Shown here one piece after another: positions 51,246 through 63,270 of a stretch of DNA of 64,000 nucleotides. The DNA is taken from NCBI GenBank assembly GCA_026929865.2, contig CM049418.1, forward strand, positions 12,939,001 to 13,003,000, written 5' to 3'. The notes under the pieces are model-generated. The model did no database searches. It had not been told where the DNA came from and saw only the letters and a program-made list of their open reading frames with translations. The position numbers were made by a program, and so were the translations under genes. Within the stretch, counting starts at the first letter, position 1. Each line of letters starts with the position of its first letter. Source of the stretch: Hyperoplus lanceolatus. Its lineage: Eukaryota; Chordata; Actinopteri; Uranoscopiformes; Ammodytidae.

Positions 51246-53160
51246 TACAAGTGAAACGGACATGAGTGACAACAACCACAGTCTTATCTCATCTACTCGT
51301 ATGTCATGTCACTACAAACAGATTAGTGCTATTTTGACATAAAGCAACCGCGTTCATAAAAAGGGTTTTTGCGGCTTAGCCAGTGGCATTATAATTTCTA
51401 GCATCCGAATGTGTTTGAATGTCCTGCAGGCTAAATTTAGGGAGCACTCTATGTAGATTATTGAGAGGGATGCAGAGGTCAATCAGTTATTGCAATGTTG
51501 GGTTGATGAATGAAATTCTGGTTGATTTGGCAGGTGCATTTTTCAGAGTTGCGAAGTGCCATTTCATTTTGAGCCAAATATATACATTCTACACAGGTTA
51601 CCTGGATTGATAACACTTTCGGACAGGATGGGAACGTCTGACAAACCAACAGAAACTGTTTTTTTTCCCCAAGTGGGTGACATTTGGCAGCCCTGTAAAG
51701 AGGCAGTACAGTACTATATCTGGCTATTCTTTTGTTTAAAGATCAGCCCGAGACATAAGCAAACTAAGTGGCTGCATTTACGAGCCCTATAGGGATCCCA
51801 AACCGCTTCATCTGCTCATGCTCAGGTCATGATTGTGTGGTCATTTCTGTATTTGTCTCTCAACTGCTTTGTCTTTTATGGTGTTAACATATAATGGTCA
51901 GTTCATGAGAATGTATTTTGGGCGCGGGGGTGGGGGCTTTTTTATTTTGGTCTCCCAAATGGTATGAGCAAGCCCCTGTCTATAGGATGTAGACAAAGAA
52001 ACACTTACAAGTCTTGTATCTATTATCTTACCATGGAGTTAGAAAAATATGTTTTTAATTGAATAAGTTGTAATAGCCATGCTTTATAATGTGAGCATGC
52101 TATCATGCTTACACTGACATTGCTAACATGCTGATGTTTAGAAGTTATTACAGTTTTCCCAGGTTTGCCATATAGGTTTAGCATATACAGTAAGTATGCT
52201 GACTTGCGAATTGGCACAAGACATAAAGTGCATTTGGTCAGAGTGTGTCACTCAAAAAAAGCCCCACAATGGTGTTGCTGGCATGTTTGTACATAAAGAG
52301 ATAAATATAGATTATTTATGTGACTATATGACAATAATTTAGGGCCTTTGCGTTTCTGTGGCCCCCCCATAAAACTTGGGCTTGCCCTGGTTAGGACAAT
52401 GTGGGTCCCCCTACCATGTGGCCATATATTTTCCTTTGATTAAATGTATTAAGAAAAATGCAAGGATATTTTACACAAATGTCAAAAATTCAATCAATAA
52501 ATGTGTTAAATGAACTGTAAAGGATCTATAAAGAGCACACCACATAACAATACAAGCCGTGATGTGGCGGAACAAAGCCGCTGCGTGCCACCATTAATCT
52601 ATTAAAAGCTTGTCACTAAGCCGCTGTCTTAATTCAAAACACTTGTTTATGTCTTCATAAAAACATCTAAGTAAGTGGCAGATTTAAAGTTGTCTGGCAA
52701 AAATCAACAGACCTGTCCCCCGGAAATTCATAAATCACACATGACTTATAGGTCACCCTTCAGTGTCTGGAGTCCCCCCCCTCCCTCTCTCAGTCTAAGA
52801 CACCCACTCCCACTGTGTGTGCGTGTGTGTGTTGGGGAGGGGGGGGATTAGGACCATCCCCTTGGTGAAAGCACTAAGTCCCTGAAGTCTCTTTTGTGGA
52901 TTTCCGAAGCTTCTTATTTAGGAATTATAGCCGCTTCTTAATCGTGTGGATTTATTAGAGAGAGAGAGACAGCTTGCTCTCAAAAGAAAAAAGGAGAGTG
53001 GGGTACCTATAACTGGGACAAAAATAAGATGTACTTATGTTCAAAAGAATAATTAAAAAGTGATGGTATGTGTTGTGTTTTTTCAATTTGCAAACATCTA
53101 TCATTTCGGTCATATCCAATTATTTTTTTTTTGTTATCTCTGCAGTTATTCACTCATTGG
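51246..53160. other. Gene-free stretch
   Basis: Unique DNA. A GCTAAC/ATGCT-rich passage at 52093-52140 and a short GT run at 52815-52832 are the only structures. Confidence 0.55.
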
Positions 53161-53534
53161 TAGCCTGGTGCTACCAGACCATCGTACTTCATTTCATTTG
53201 TACAGAAGGTCTGGCAGTGCTTTAATTGGCAAACGTTCACTCATGGAGGCGGGTGTCTGTTAAAGTTTAAAACTATTGGATCTGCCCAGTGCCACTCTGG
53301 ATTAGCCAACCAATCGCATAACGTTTGGTCGTCACGTGTGTCATGAGCCGGCTTCTGGCAACTGAAACTGGAGCGCGACTTCGACGTCATCGTTCTCAGC
53401 CACTCGCTCTGTTCGCTGATTGGACCGGCTGTCGAATCTCCAGCAAAACTGGGAAATGGGCTGTACACCCAGACTGACTACTGAAGGGAAAATAAAATTT
53501 GGCCGGAAGTAGGCGGGTGGGCGGAGCCAGGCTA
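53161..53534 (+). mobile_element. TAGCCTGG-type MITE, intact copy with target duplication
   Basis: 374 bp from TAGCCTGGTGCTACC to GGCGGAGCCAGGCTA. An 11-bp direct repeat ACTCATTGGTA lies at 53152-53162 and 53535-53545; two of those bases overlap the terminus, so the true target duplication is 8-9 bp, hAT-like in size. It serves as the reference for dissecting the nested copy at 43 kb. Non-coding. Confidence 0.88.
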
Positions 53535-53545
53535 ACTCATTGGTA

Positions 53546-54386
53546 CATCAGCTTGAAACAGCTGATGTCAAAGTACAAAGACAAAGTGTACTTGAGTTAC
53601 TTTCATCCTCGCAATTGGAAGAGAGCGCTACAAAGAGTGCACTCAGAGCGAATGGCAGCATTAAGATATCTTTATTTTTCTTAATAAATTCATATTTCAA
53701 GCAATTCCTGCTGGCTCTGGGCCTTGTGTGTTCCTGTTGTTGCAGTCAAAACAATGAAGTCCTTCTTTACCCATAGGCCTGTGTGCAAATGTAAGCACGC
53801 ACACACACCACTGCACACGGAAGTGGAAGATTTGTATCTTTTTATTCAAAGATCTGGGACATATTTAATATTCATTCCATTGTAGTTTTTGGTCTACTTT
53901 GGTTGATAAAATGAATGGGAAAACATACCCTTAATTAGCTGTAGTTTTAAGAGGGAACTCAGCCTAATGTGACTGCACATGTCGTTCCTTTTGAATGGAT
54001 GGTTGAGAACACACACACTCTGTTAGCTTTTTTTTGTTTTTTTTCATTTGCACTCCTTCCATTCAGGATGTAATCATGGGCGGTATTTTTTTATAGCAGT
54101 GATTGTTGTACCTACACTTGTAATAAATGTCAGCTTTTCCAAGAGTGCACAGTAAATAATGATAGCTCAGAATGGGACACACACACACAACCAAGAACAC
54201 AAATGGGGTCATTGGTTTGGTTTATGATGCTGCTACTCAGCTGGAATTAGACCCCACATGAATACTGCAGATTTGCAATGCACATATGAAACCACACACA
54301 CACACAGTCCCAGCTTGTTTAGGAATGATTGCTGGGTACTTGACACTATATGGCCCAGTACACATGGCTGCATTGCTGAATATGCA

Positions 54387-54389
<3 letters not shown>
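53546..54389. other. Gene-free stretch, nothing recognised
   Basis: Unique AT-rich DNA with a short T/G run near 54030-54046. Confidence 0.55.
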
Positions 54390-54426
<37 letters not shown>

Positions 54427-54635
54427 GCATTGCTTATTGAAGCCATCCATGTGCATCTTTTTTTTTATTACGATACCACCCACCGCAAATCTCACAGCCC
54501 GGGCTAATTTGTTCCTGATATGAACATTGCACACACACACTTCTACATGCTCACATGCACACACACACACAAACGCACACCTGTATTCTTTTGCCATGCC
54601 TTCAAGCATCAGAGTCTCACCATAATGTTGTTTTC

Positions 54636-54722
<87 letters not shown>
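54390..54722. repeat. (TG)n at 54390-54425 and (GT)n at 54639-54722
   Basis: Two tracts with short CA runs between them (54530-54540 and 54557-54571). Confidence 0.95.
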
Positions 54723-54725
<3 letters not shown>

Positions 54726-55318
54726 TTTTTTAAAAAGTCAAACTTACCAACTTGCTGCAGTGGATCAATATTTGCTCTGAAATGCTGAGCTCTGGCCTCC
54801 ACACAAATGCTCGGTCGTGCACACGTGTGAACTTTTAGCTCACGTTGCATTAAGATCCCCTTAATACCTCCAGCCATAACTTTGCACACAGAAAAAAAGA
54901 GAAATGTGAACGGACAATGTGAATAATGCCCAAGCCAGCCTTGGAGCATTTGTATTTATTTATTTTAAACTGTATATGACGTGTTCAAGGGGTATTGGAC
55001 ATGACACTGTTTAGGCTTTTGACTATGCGTGGGTGGTTGTCCACCATGGTGTTATTTGGCTTGAGCTAGGTCACACACGATTTCAACAGCAGTAGCCCTG
55101 ACACACGCACACACACAGATGAAAAAAATGGCACAAAGTATAAGAGGGGGATTTTTGGTTAAGTGGATTCAGACACACACACTTCCTCGGCGGGACCGCA
55201 CGCTTTGCTCTCAGTTTGGTGAAAAGAGTGTGCAAAAAAAAAGAGTATTTGGCCGCTTCTTCTTTTTCCTATCCTCCTTGACCAATTCTCCTCACCTTCC
55301 TTTATCGCCTTTAACGCA

Positions 55319-55319
<1 letters not shown>

Positions 55320-55367
<48 letters not shown>

Positions 55368-55429
55368 GGATAAAACTCTTTCTTGCTCACTCACTCTCTC
55401 ACACGCACATTCACATGCACACACAGACA

Positions 55430-55472
<43 letters not shown>
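55320..55472. repeat. (CA)n tracts 55320-55365 and 55433-55472
   Basis: CT/CA-mixed sequence lies between them. Confidence 0.95.
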
Positions 55473-55474
<2 letters not shown>

Positions 55475-55489
55475 TCCCCATCTCATGTG

Positions 55490-56000
55490 ACATGCCACAA
55501 TATGTCCCAATCGCTCATTCGAGTTTAGGAGCAATTGCGAAACAGCGGCAGCCTTTCCCTCTTGCATCCGGCACCATCTCTCGGGGCTATTTTTAGCTGC
55601 CTTGCCTTGCTGCTGCACCTACCTATACACAAATGAGACTCAGCCTCCTCCAATTTAACCCCAATCTGATTATGCGGCAATTGCGTCACCCTCGTCAAAG
55701 TTAAACAATCCAAGGGGGGATGAAGGAGTGAATCTCAACCGCTGATCAAATCTTTCCGGGTCCCCAAATCCCCTTCAATATGGTGGATGATAAGGATTGT
55801 GAAAGTGTCTGTCTATCCGGCTCCTCACGATTTGTTTCCCAGCTTGTTTTGCTATTTAAGAAGCGGGCCGACATCGCTCAGGCATTTAAAGTATGTCCTC
55901 TTTGCCCTTCGCTGTCAATCACTATTTAGTGAGCGTGTACTTGGTAAAACCCAGAGGGCACTTTTCGGATACCTCATGCACATTTCTGGTCTTATCTTTT
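55490..56000. other. CNE-like stretch
   Basis: Unique sequence of balanced composition with E-box and homeobox-like words (CAATTGCG twice, at 55532 and 55678; GTCAATCACTATTTAG). No coding sign. Confidence 0.22.
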
Positions 56001-57696
56001 TTTTAATAGCTACACTTGGCATCTGGCAGGTTTTCTAGCGCCCTGCAGACATCAACCAGGGCAATAGCCTTTTGTTAAAGTCTCACTTTTTTTTATTTAA
56101 TGTTACTCTTAGCTCCCGGCATAATCATTTTTTCGTCGCAAAATAAAGTCTAGGGTTCAAGAAAGAGGGCTTTAAAATGTCTGGGCCGAATTCTCTGGTG
56201 GATTCATGTGCTTGAATCCAGTGAAACACACACCTACAGTACTATTCTTTGCACATGGACAATAATAAGCTAGATGTGTGTTTGAGGGTTCGGCTTGACA
56301 GCATAGCGTGGTTGATAAGAGGTTTCTCTCCTGAGAAAGGGTGAATGCAAAAAACATGTCAGCAGTGTCATGCTAATTTTTAACAGGTGTGGCTCAAATG
56401 ACAATGGGGCTGCCATTTTGGAAGAAAATCAAAGACACTTCTGTGCATGAGGCCTCCCTTCAGGGCCAAAGGTAGGCCTCATACACTGGGGGGGAAAAAC
56501 TGACTCCATTCAAGTACTTGATGCCTTTGGGTGGTCTTTTTTGAATTGCTATCTATTTCACATAAATAGCAGCATACACAAATTAGACCTATTGATTTAA
56601 ACATCATGATCAGGCAGTTCACCCTTCTTTACACAGTCTTTGAGTATTGCTAGTACCTATTAACTGAAAACTGACGCGCTAAAAGGAGGGTAATGCTTTT
56701 AATCTTAAAAACAGGACACGGCAGATGTAAATGGCAATCAATTATGTATGATAGTATAGCAGTTATTTGGTTTGTAGTGGTTGAGAATACTATTCATCTC
56801 AACAGATGGGAGTTGACCCAACTCTCTTACGACCCATAAAAGTCCTTGCCGCCCAAACTGTGGCTAGAGAAAACGATTAGACCTTTTTTTAAATGGCGAT
56901 GCCAAGCTCATAAAAAAAACGTCCGACTTGAAATTAAGCTTTAGCTCGCGAGTGCAAATGCTTCTTTAAGCAGTTTGACTGTGGACAAAAGTGATGGATG
57001 AGCTCATATAAAAACTGGGCCAGCATTGCAATCACAATGACTGAGATATTGCCTGGGAAGAGAAAAAAAAGTTGTCTGAGGGGAATGGCTTTGACGAGAG
57101 GGGGAGAGTCACCACTTAACAGTTGGTTTTCAAGTTCAGCTAAGGGTTGTAATGAGTTGAGCTTCTGCGTGCTTATTGTCTTTATCACGGTTTACTCACA
57201 AGGACTTTGCAGCTTAGTACACAAAGGCAAAAGCCACAGGTGTGAAACAGTAATTTTGACTTCAGGGGAAGATTTTGTGGATAATAGGCCTAGTAAGATA
57301 AGGAATGCAGTGACAAGCCCCGTTCCCTTTTGTGTCAGGATACCACTCCAAGGTTATGAACAGGATTACTTTAATAACACACCAATGGTTTTTGTCTTAT
57401 TATTTTTGGCTCTACAAAAAGCCAGGATGTCCATAAGAGGAAGTTTTAAGGTCCCACTCTGCTCTGTCGTACAAGGGGCTATACAGTCCTTGGTGTATGA
57501 AAATGTGAAGTGTCAATTACAGATAAATGAATGAAATATTGGTGCTTCAGGGTTCCCTTTGCTGTGCACGCAATATCCCATGAGGGCCATGAGATTAGGA
57601 AGGAAGGAGGGTTTGCCAGCCGCACCGTAATATACAATTAACAGCGTCACCGTTCCCTGCCAAAATATGAAATGAAAGATTTAATGTAATTGCGAA

Positions 57697-57698
<2 letters not shown>
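56001..57698. other. Gene-free stretch with a 178-codon frame of doubtful meaning
   Basis: The frame 56998-57534 (+) is the longest non-repeat frame outside slitrk6. It has no recognisable domain or splice context and ordinary composition, so it is probably chance. Confidence 0.4.
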
Positions 57699-57787
<89 letters not shown>

Positions 57788-57814
57788 CGTGCGCGTGCGT
57801 GCGTGCGTGCGTGC

Positions 57815-57846
<32 letters not shown>
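57699..57846. repeat. (GT)n-(GCGT)n-(GT)n compound microsatellite
   Basis: About 148 bp. The central 57783-57820 is GCGT/GCGC-rich, a sequence class that favours Z-DNA more than plain GT. Confidence 0.96.
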
Positions 57847-58592
57847 AGCCTACTGTCTGAACTGGCTTCATGCTAGGCTTGCGCAAATTGCTCAGTCACA
57901 GGCATCACTGTCTATTTTTAATATATCATTATGTTTCCCGTTGTGTGTGTTAAATAGGCCCAACTGGCTTCTTGCTTTCTGGGGCGGCACCAATTGAAAT
58001 AAGTTCAGTGTGATGCTTGACAACAGCATGTTTGATATCTGCGATGACACAATATAAGGACAGATGGCTTTATTTGGATGGGGTTTTTGTGTGTAAAGTA
58101 TAATATAAGGGTGTATGAGATAATCCATTGAAATCAATTCTTAAAGTACATGTTTGTGTGATCGCACAACAACGCTTGTAAGGTTTAACTTGCTGGCAAT
58201 GCACAGAAAAAAACTAAATACTTGGGATTTGAATGTTTGAAGTCTATCCATTAAATCTATATAGAGTATATTGATGCTATAATTTGCTTGATGCTATCAG
58301 GCTGTAAACTTCATACCGTATGTGTATGCCATATTGTTGTTTCCATTCAGTTACTGTACTGGACTTTATTGCAAGAAGTTGCCAATATAGATTTTTTCCA
58401 TGATTCAATAGGTATTATTATTTCATTTTCTTGAGGGGGAGGGCTGTCTTGACACATTCTACAGACAACACTCCTGGGTATAACTGGCAAAACTAAGTTA
58501 TTTAGTACAAATCAATTGAAAAAAAAAACTCAATACAAGCTGTTGGAAATGCCAGCTCAGATATACCTCAACTGTTCCAAAATGTCAACTTC

Positions 58593-58634
58593 CTACATGT
58601 CTCTTACTGTGATGTCACAGTAAGAGAAATGTAG
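58593..58634. repeat. 42-bp near-perfect palindrome
   Basis: The arms CTACATGTCTCTTACTGTGA and TCACAGTAAGAGAAATGTAG pair over 20 bp with one mismatch and a 2-nt centre. It can form a hairpin or cruciform. The flanks show no larger inverted repeat that I can see. Confidence 0.9.
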
Positions 58635-60839
58635 GGTTAGACAGTGAGACCATAAAACGCTCTATCTACCTTTTCTCAGGCTAGGATGAACCAATTTCAT
58701 TTTTTTTTTGCACATTTATACTACGTAGGATCTCAGAATTCAATACACCTTCATATTCCCACCGGTGAAGTAGGCCTTTAAGGGTGAATACTAGTGCAGT
58801 TTGAGTCTACTTTGTACTATATGTCCCCTAAAAATGACTGTTCACGTCACTTTTAATTAGCAAAAAATGTTATCGTTGGTTTTTAACATTCTTGAAGATA
58901 AAATGTGTGAGTGCTTCTACAGCTTCAAAAGAGCCCCCTTATTAGAAAGACATGGAAGTGAATGATTGTTGTAAGGTGACACATTTTGAGGGATTTTTCC
59001 CCTCTTTCATATATGCTTTGCTTGGGCTGTTAGGACAGGTGATTGACAGTAAGCAGAGTGTAATAAGTCGAACGCTGATATGAAGACACTCAACTGTCGC
59101 ACAATGGAAAAGAAAAAACGATTTAGCAAACTCTTGACAAAACCAAATGAATGCTTCGTGTTCCACCGCCATGGATTATATACCCAGCCGAGCAGAGCTG
59201 TGGCAATTGTCAAGTCTGGAATTGAGTGGCAGCAAATAGCCACCTCCGAAAGGGATACACACAAAAAAAACCAAGACATGATGTTTGAAAGCGGTAAAAA
59301 AGAAAAAGAAAAAAAATCATTTAAACCTTCAGTCTAAATGATTGATTTTTATTTTTTCTTAAAGCCATTGCTTTGTCCCCCTGGAGAGCCTCCTGTCCCA
59401 CAGTCGCAATGGTAACGATTTCAACATTCAGAAAAACTACAATTCTTTGAAGACACAAATGTGGCATGTAGGTATCGACGAATGGGGAAACCGTGGCTGT
59501 CCTGATGAAGCCCTCAAGGAATCAACTGAAGTGAGAGGAGGAAACAGCGAAGGGGTGGCGAGACAGAGAGAGCGATTTCAAATCAAGGCTTGGTGTATTG
59601 TTTGAAGGACCACTTTCCAATGAAGAGGCTTGCTGTACCAAGACGTGTGCCTTCCCTCTATCTGCAACAAGAGGAGATTAGCCTACCGAATCCACACATT
59701 ACTCCGAGTAGTTTATTTGCCTTGGATAAAAGTGTCATGGAGCCGTTTGAGTGACTCATGTAGAGGGTTTTTTTTTCACCTTGAACCAGATCTGCTAATA
59801 TCGTGCCTCAGCATGGACTCGCTCTCTTTATTCAGTCTGTTTGATCAAGCGACCATCGCATCACTTGGTGACTTGTCCAGGTCATAAAGTCCCCCCTTCT
59901 GATGTGTATATGCCTTGTGTCTAATTGGGCACATTCACGATAATATTTGCACAAGAGAGACGAGTGAGCTCGCTAAATGGAGAACCAATCCAACTGAATC
60001 TATTGCAGAGGTAATACCAGGGTTTAGTTGTGTGCATACAATGCATAACAAGACAAACAATGTGTAGGCTATAACATTTAGTTGCAGGTATTGCTTACAG
60101 ATGTTATTGCTACTTACCATCTGCCTCAACAGGTTTTCAACTTCCGTTTCAGTGGTCAGCAAACAACAAGGCGTGTTTATCAGGAACGTAGTTGTCATCA
60201 CCTTGACAAACAAGCTTAGTTTCAATTTCTGTAAGATCCTTTTATTCCAATGTATTTTGTTGTCATATTTCCTCCAAACACAAGGTTAAAAGCCAAAGCT
60301 GGTCAATGGTAATTGAAGTTAATGCCAGTAGCTAGTGGTTTCTTCCTGATTGGAAGGAGGCAAACTGTTTTTGACAGTGCTAGACTTTGATCTTGGTATG
60401 TTGTGGTTTTAATTTGTTTTTGAAGACTATTGGAAGTCACGGACAATACAAAGTAAGACAAGATAAAGCATGATATAATGTATTGACAATACTGAATCAT
60501 GTGTTATGGGACAGACAAATTGGGCCTAGCATCCTTTTTGAGAAATGTGTGACATGTTCAAAAACCCTGATATTATGTGAAGAGTGTTTTAGATTAGCTG
60601 GCGAGTGGCGTGCTAGCTGTGTTGTTCAATGCCAACATGGCAGTGATGTGTCACTTCCCAGCAGACATTCTCAAGAAGTCATCATCAGCAGGAGGAGTAA
60701 AGTGTGAACTGTGTTGACCGCAAATATATGAGTCACTCAATCTGCTGTGCAGAGCAGGGCCGAGAGAAATGCACCTATGGGTGGGCTGTGGGCTGTCACA
60801 CAGAGGTCAAGCATTATGATGTCTAAAAAACAGCTTCCA
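58635..60839. other. Gene-free stretch, nothing recognised
   Basis: Unique DNA between the palindrome and the TTAA MITE. Confidence 0.55.
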
Positions 60840-61193
60840 TTAAAGGTGGGATCAGCGATTCTGGAGAACGCTTGTTGTCGAAATCACCTTTTGTCAAAAT
60901 CAGTGAACATCTCCTCCGATCTGCTACCTGTATGTGTGTTTGCTGAACATGTGGGGTCAATACGCAGCCTAGGCTCTGTAAACAGGCATGTTGATAGGTA
61001 CGGTGGACTGCTTTGTTCACATACACTTTGTTATCATAACCTGTTTACAGAGCAGTGGCTGTGTAGTAACACTGGATTTACTTTGTTCAGGGCACACACA
61101 GAAAAGGACAGGTAGTGAATCGTGAGGAGATATTACTCAATTTTGACAGAAAGTGATTTAGACAGCAAACAGATTTGCTGGCTCCACCTTTAA
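60840..61193 (+). mobile_element. TTAA-flanked MITE, another family
   Basis: 354 bp bounded by TTAA, with inverted repeats TTAAAGGTGGGATCAGCGAT and complement TTAAAGGTGGAGCCAGCAAA. It carries an internal 13-bp perfect inverted repeat, CTCTGTAAACAGG (60974-60986) against CCTGTTTACAGAG (61040-61052). The first nine bases are shared with the 22-kb and 42-kb MITEs; the interiors are unrelated. Confidence 0.75.
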
Positions 61194-62023
61194 ACCCACT
61201 TGTTAAAATACTAATCTGTGCTGTGTGTGGAATAGAATTGAGAAGGATTGGCAGGTGCATTTCATCCGTCAGCTGCAAAGACGTCAATAACTGTGCATCA
61301 TGAGCCGAAATGTAACTGTCATAGCAGAGAGGTTGTTATAACTTGTCACTAAATGATGGGTTCCGTTTCGAGTGTTATAGCGCACGCCATTTCTTGCAAG
61401 TCTTTCGTTTCCGTCACTTACAGCTGCAGACATCTACGTACCATATGGAGTGTGGGGGGGGAATTCCTAGTCCCTTAGCAGAGCCCAAACACTGCTGACG
61501 CAATGTAAACTGACAAGATGCACCACTTCATTTGTTGAGATAAACTGCTCCAATTCCGCAAGAGATGAAGAATGCTTTCTTTTTTTTTTTTTTTGTTTTG
61601 AGAGGAAACTGCCTTTTTATTTGGTTCATCTCTTTTGCTTAGTTTTGTTTTTTCTTTTGAGCTCATAGAAGAGAGAGGGAAAAAGGAGCCCTTAGTCTGT
61701 GTTTCATCTCAATCTAAATGATCAAACTGAACTGCATTGAACTATCGGTGGAGGCACACCGCTAATGATTCAGGATCTCTAGCTTTTTTTTCGAAAAAGA
61801 AAAGAAAAGAAACTGGGGGGTTCTCCAGCAGTAGTGAAATAACACTGTAAAAGACCTCATTATTATCTAGCAAAGCCTCACTCTCTTTTACTACTGTACA
61901 CCCATGCTATCATTAGCCTATAATGACCTTGTGTTGTTACTTGGCTGCCATGGGTTATATCCCTAATGGTCCTCAAGCCACTGTCTCTCACTGTTGCTAA
62001 AAAGTGACACAAGTAAAGAACGT

Positions 62024-62250
62024 ACACACACACACACACACAAATGCACGCATACACACACGCACGCACGCACACACGCACGCACACACACACACACCCA
62101 CACACACATACAAAGTTGGTGACAGTATTTTCCCCGACCATCCCCGAAGGACCAGAGAGCTATTGGCCAAGTAGCGCTGTCTCGACACCTTGTCACAACC
62201 CTTGGTCTGAGTGGTCAGAATGATGTGTGTGTGTGTGTGTGTGTGTGTGT
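62024..62250. repeat. Interrupted (CA)n 62024-62109 and (GT)n 62224-62250
   Basis: The CA tract holds ACGC and ATGC variants. The GT tract on the same strand is complementary to it, 114 bp away. Confidence 0.93.
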
Positions 62251-62339
62251 CAGGTCCTCAGACGTGTTCACATAGCGAGCCATATCGATGTGACACGGCA
62301 AAGTGCAAAAGCAGGGGAGGGTCGCTGACAGGATGCTTG

Positions 62340-62520
62340 GCGGCGGCGAGCGTGTCGTTAAGAAGGTCATTTGCATCAAAAGCTGGTGCTGGATTAAAAT
62401 TGGACCTCTTTTTCAATTGGCCCATTAGATAACTCAGTTACATCACCGTTTTCCGTGGGAAATCTATTTCCCGCTCCACTGATCAAGAGCGAGCAGAAGA
62501 GGAGCGAAGAGGAGATGGAG
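62340..62520. other. CNE-like stretch
   Basis: Unique sequence with CATTTGCATCAAAAG (octamer plus TCF-like word) and TTTCAATTGGCCCATTAG. No repeat or frame of note. Confidence 0.2.
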
Positions 62521-63119
62521 GGAAGAAAAAAAATAAACCAATGTCTTCCCCCTTTCTAGCCACCTTCCAAACTTTTTTTTTCGTCACACATCGCTTGGTA
62601 TAACCACAACTGATGGTGATGCTAAGGCTTCATTTCCTGACTTTATATAGCTTGGATGACATACAAATTAACATCTCTGCACCATAAAATAGCAAACCAA
62701 CATGAAAAAAAAAGGATTTGAGTAGCCCTGTGTATTTCTCTTTGATGTGGCCGCTTGATCATCTGCAAGCGAGAAGACTGTAATGTTAAAAGAAAAAAGA
62801 AAAAAAGATTTTGGGTGACCATTCCTGCTAAATCTTTCCCAAATCAATGACATTACTTGATTTTGCATTTCCACTCAACCTTGATTCAAACCCCGGGTCC
62901 ACTATGTGTAATCCATTTTTTTAAGACCCATTCACACTGTGCATCTATCAGGCTAAGCTGAAGGTTATAGAGATGGGGGTTGGATCATTTGTCTACTTTC
63001 ACTGTTTCTTCCAAGTTAAGTCACACTTTGTCGAGGAGCGCTGACCAAGTGCTCCTTGTCTTTTACTATTACTCTGATACGGTGAACGAAAAGGAAGAAT
63101 ATATTTGAATATTCCAGGA

Positions 63120-63270
63120 CGGAGGTGGAGGTGGAGGCGGTGTGTTAATGGTGTTGATGCGCGAGTGTATCCGACAAGTTCCAGGAAGCTGAATAATTAA
63201 TGGCGGACATGAAAGTAAATGGAATAGCTTGTACGTGTGTTCTTTGGGCGAATTGTTTAAGCCCCCCCGC
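63120..63270. other. CNE-like stretch
   Basis: A GGAGGTGGAGGTGGAGGCGG run, then unique DNA with CTGAATAATTAATGGCGGAC. A HOX/homeodomain-like core in non-repetitive context. Confidence 0.2.

Noticed and set aside
56998-57534. 178-codon frame, longest outside slitrk6 and repeats
   Set aside because: No domain, no promoter or splice context, ordinary composition; compatible with chance in 64 kb. A protein search would settle it.
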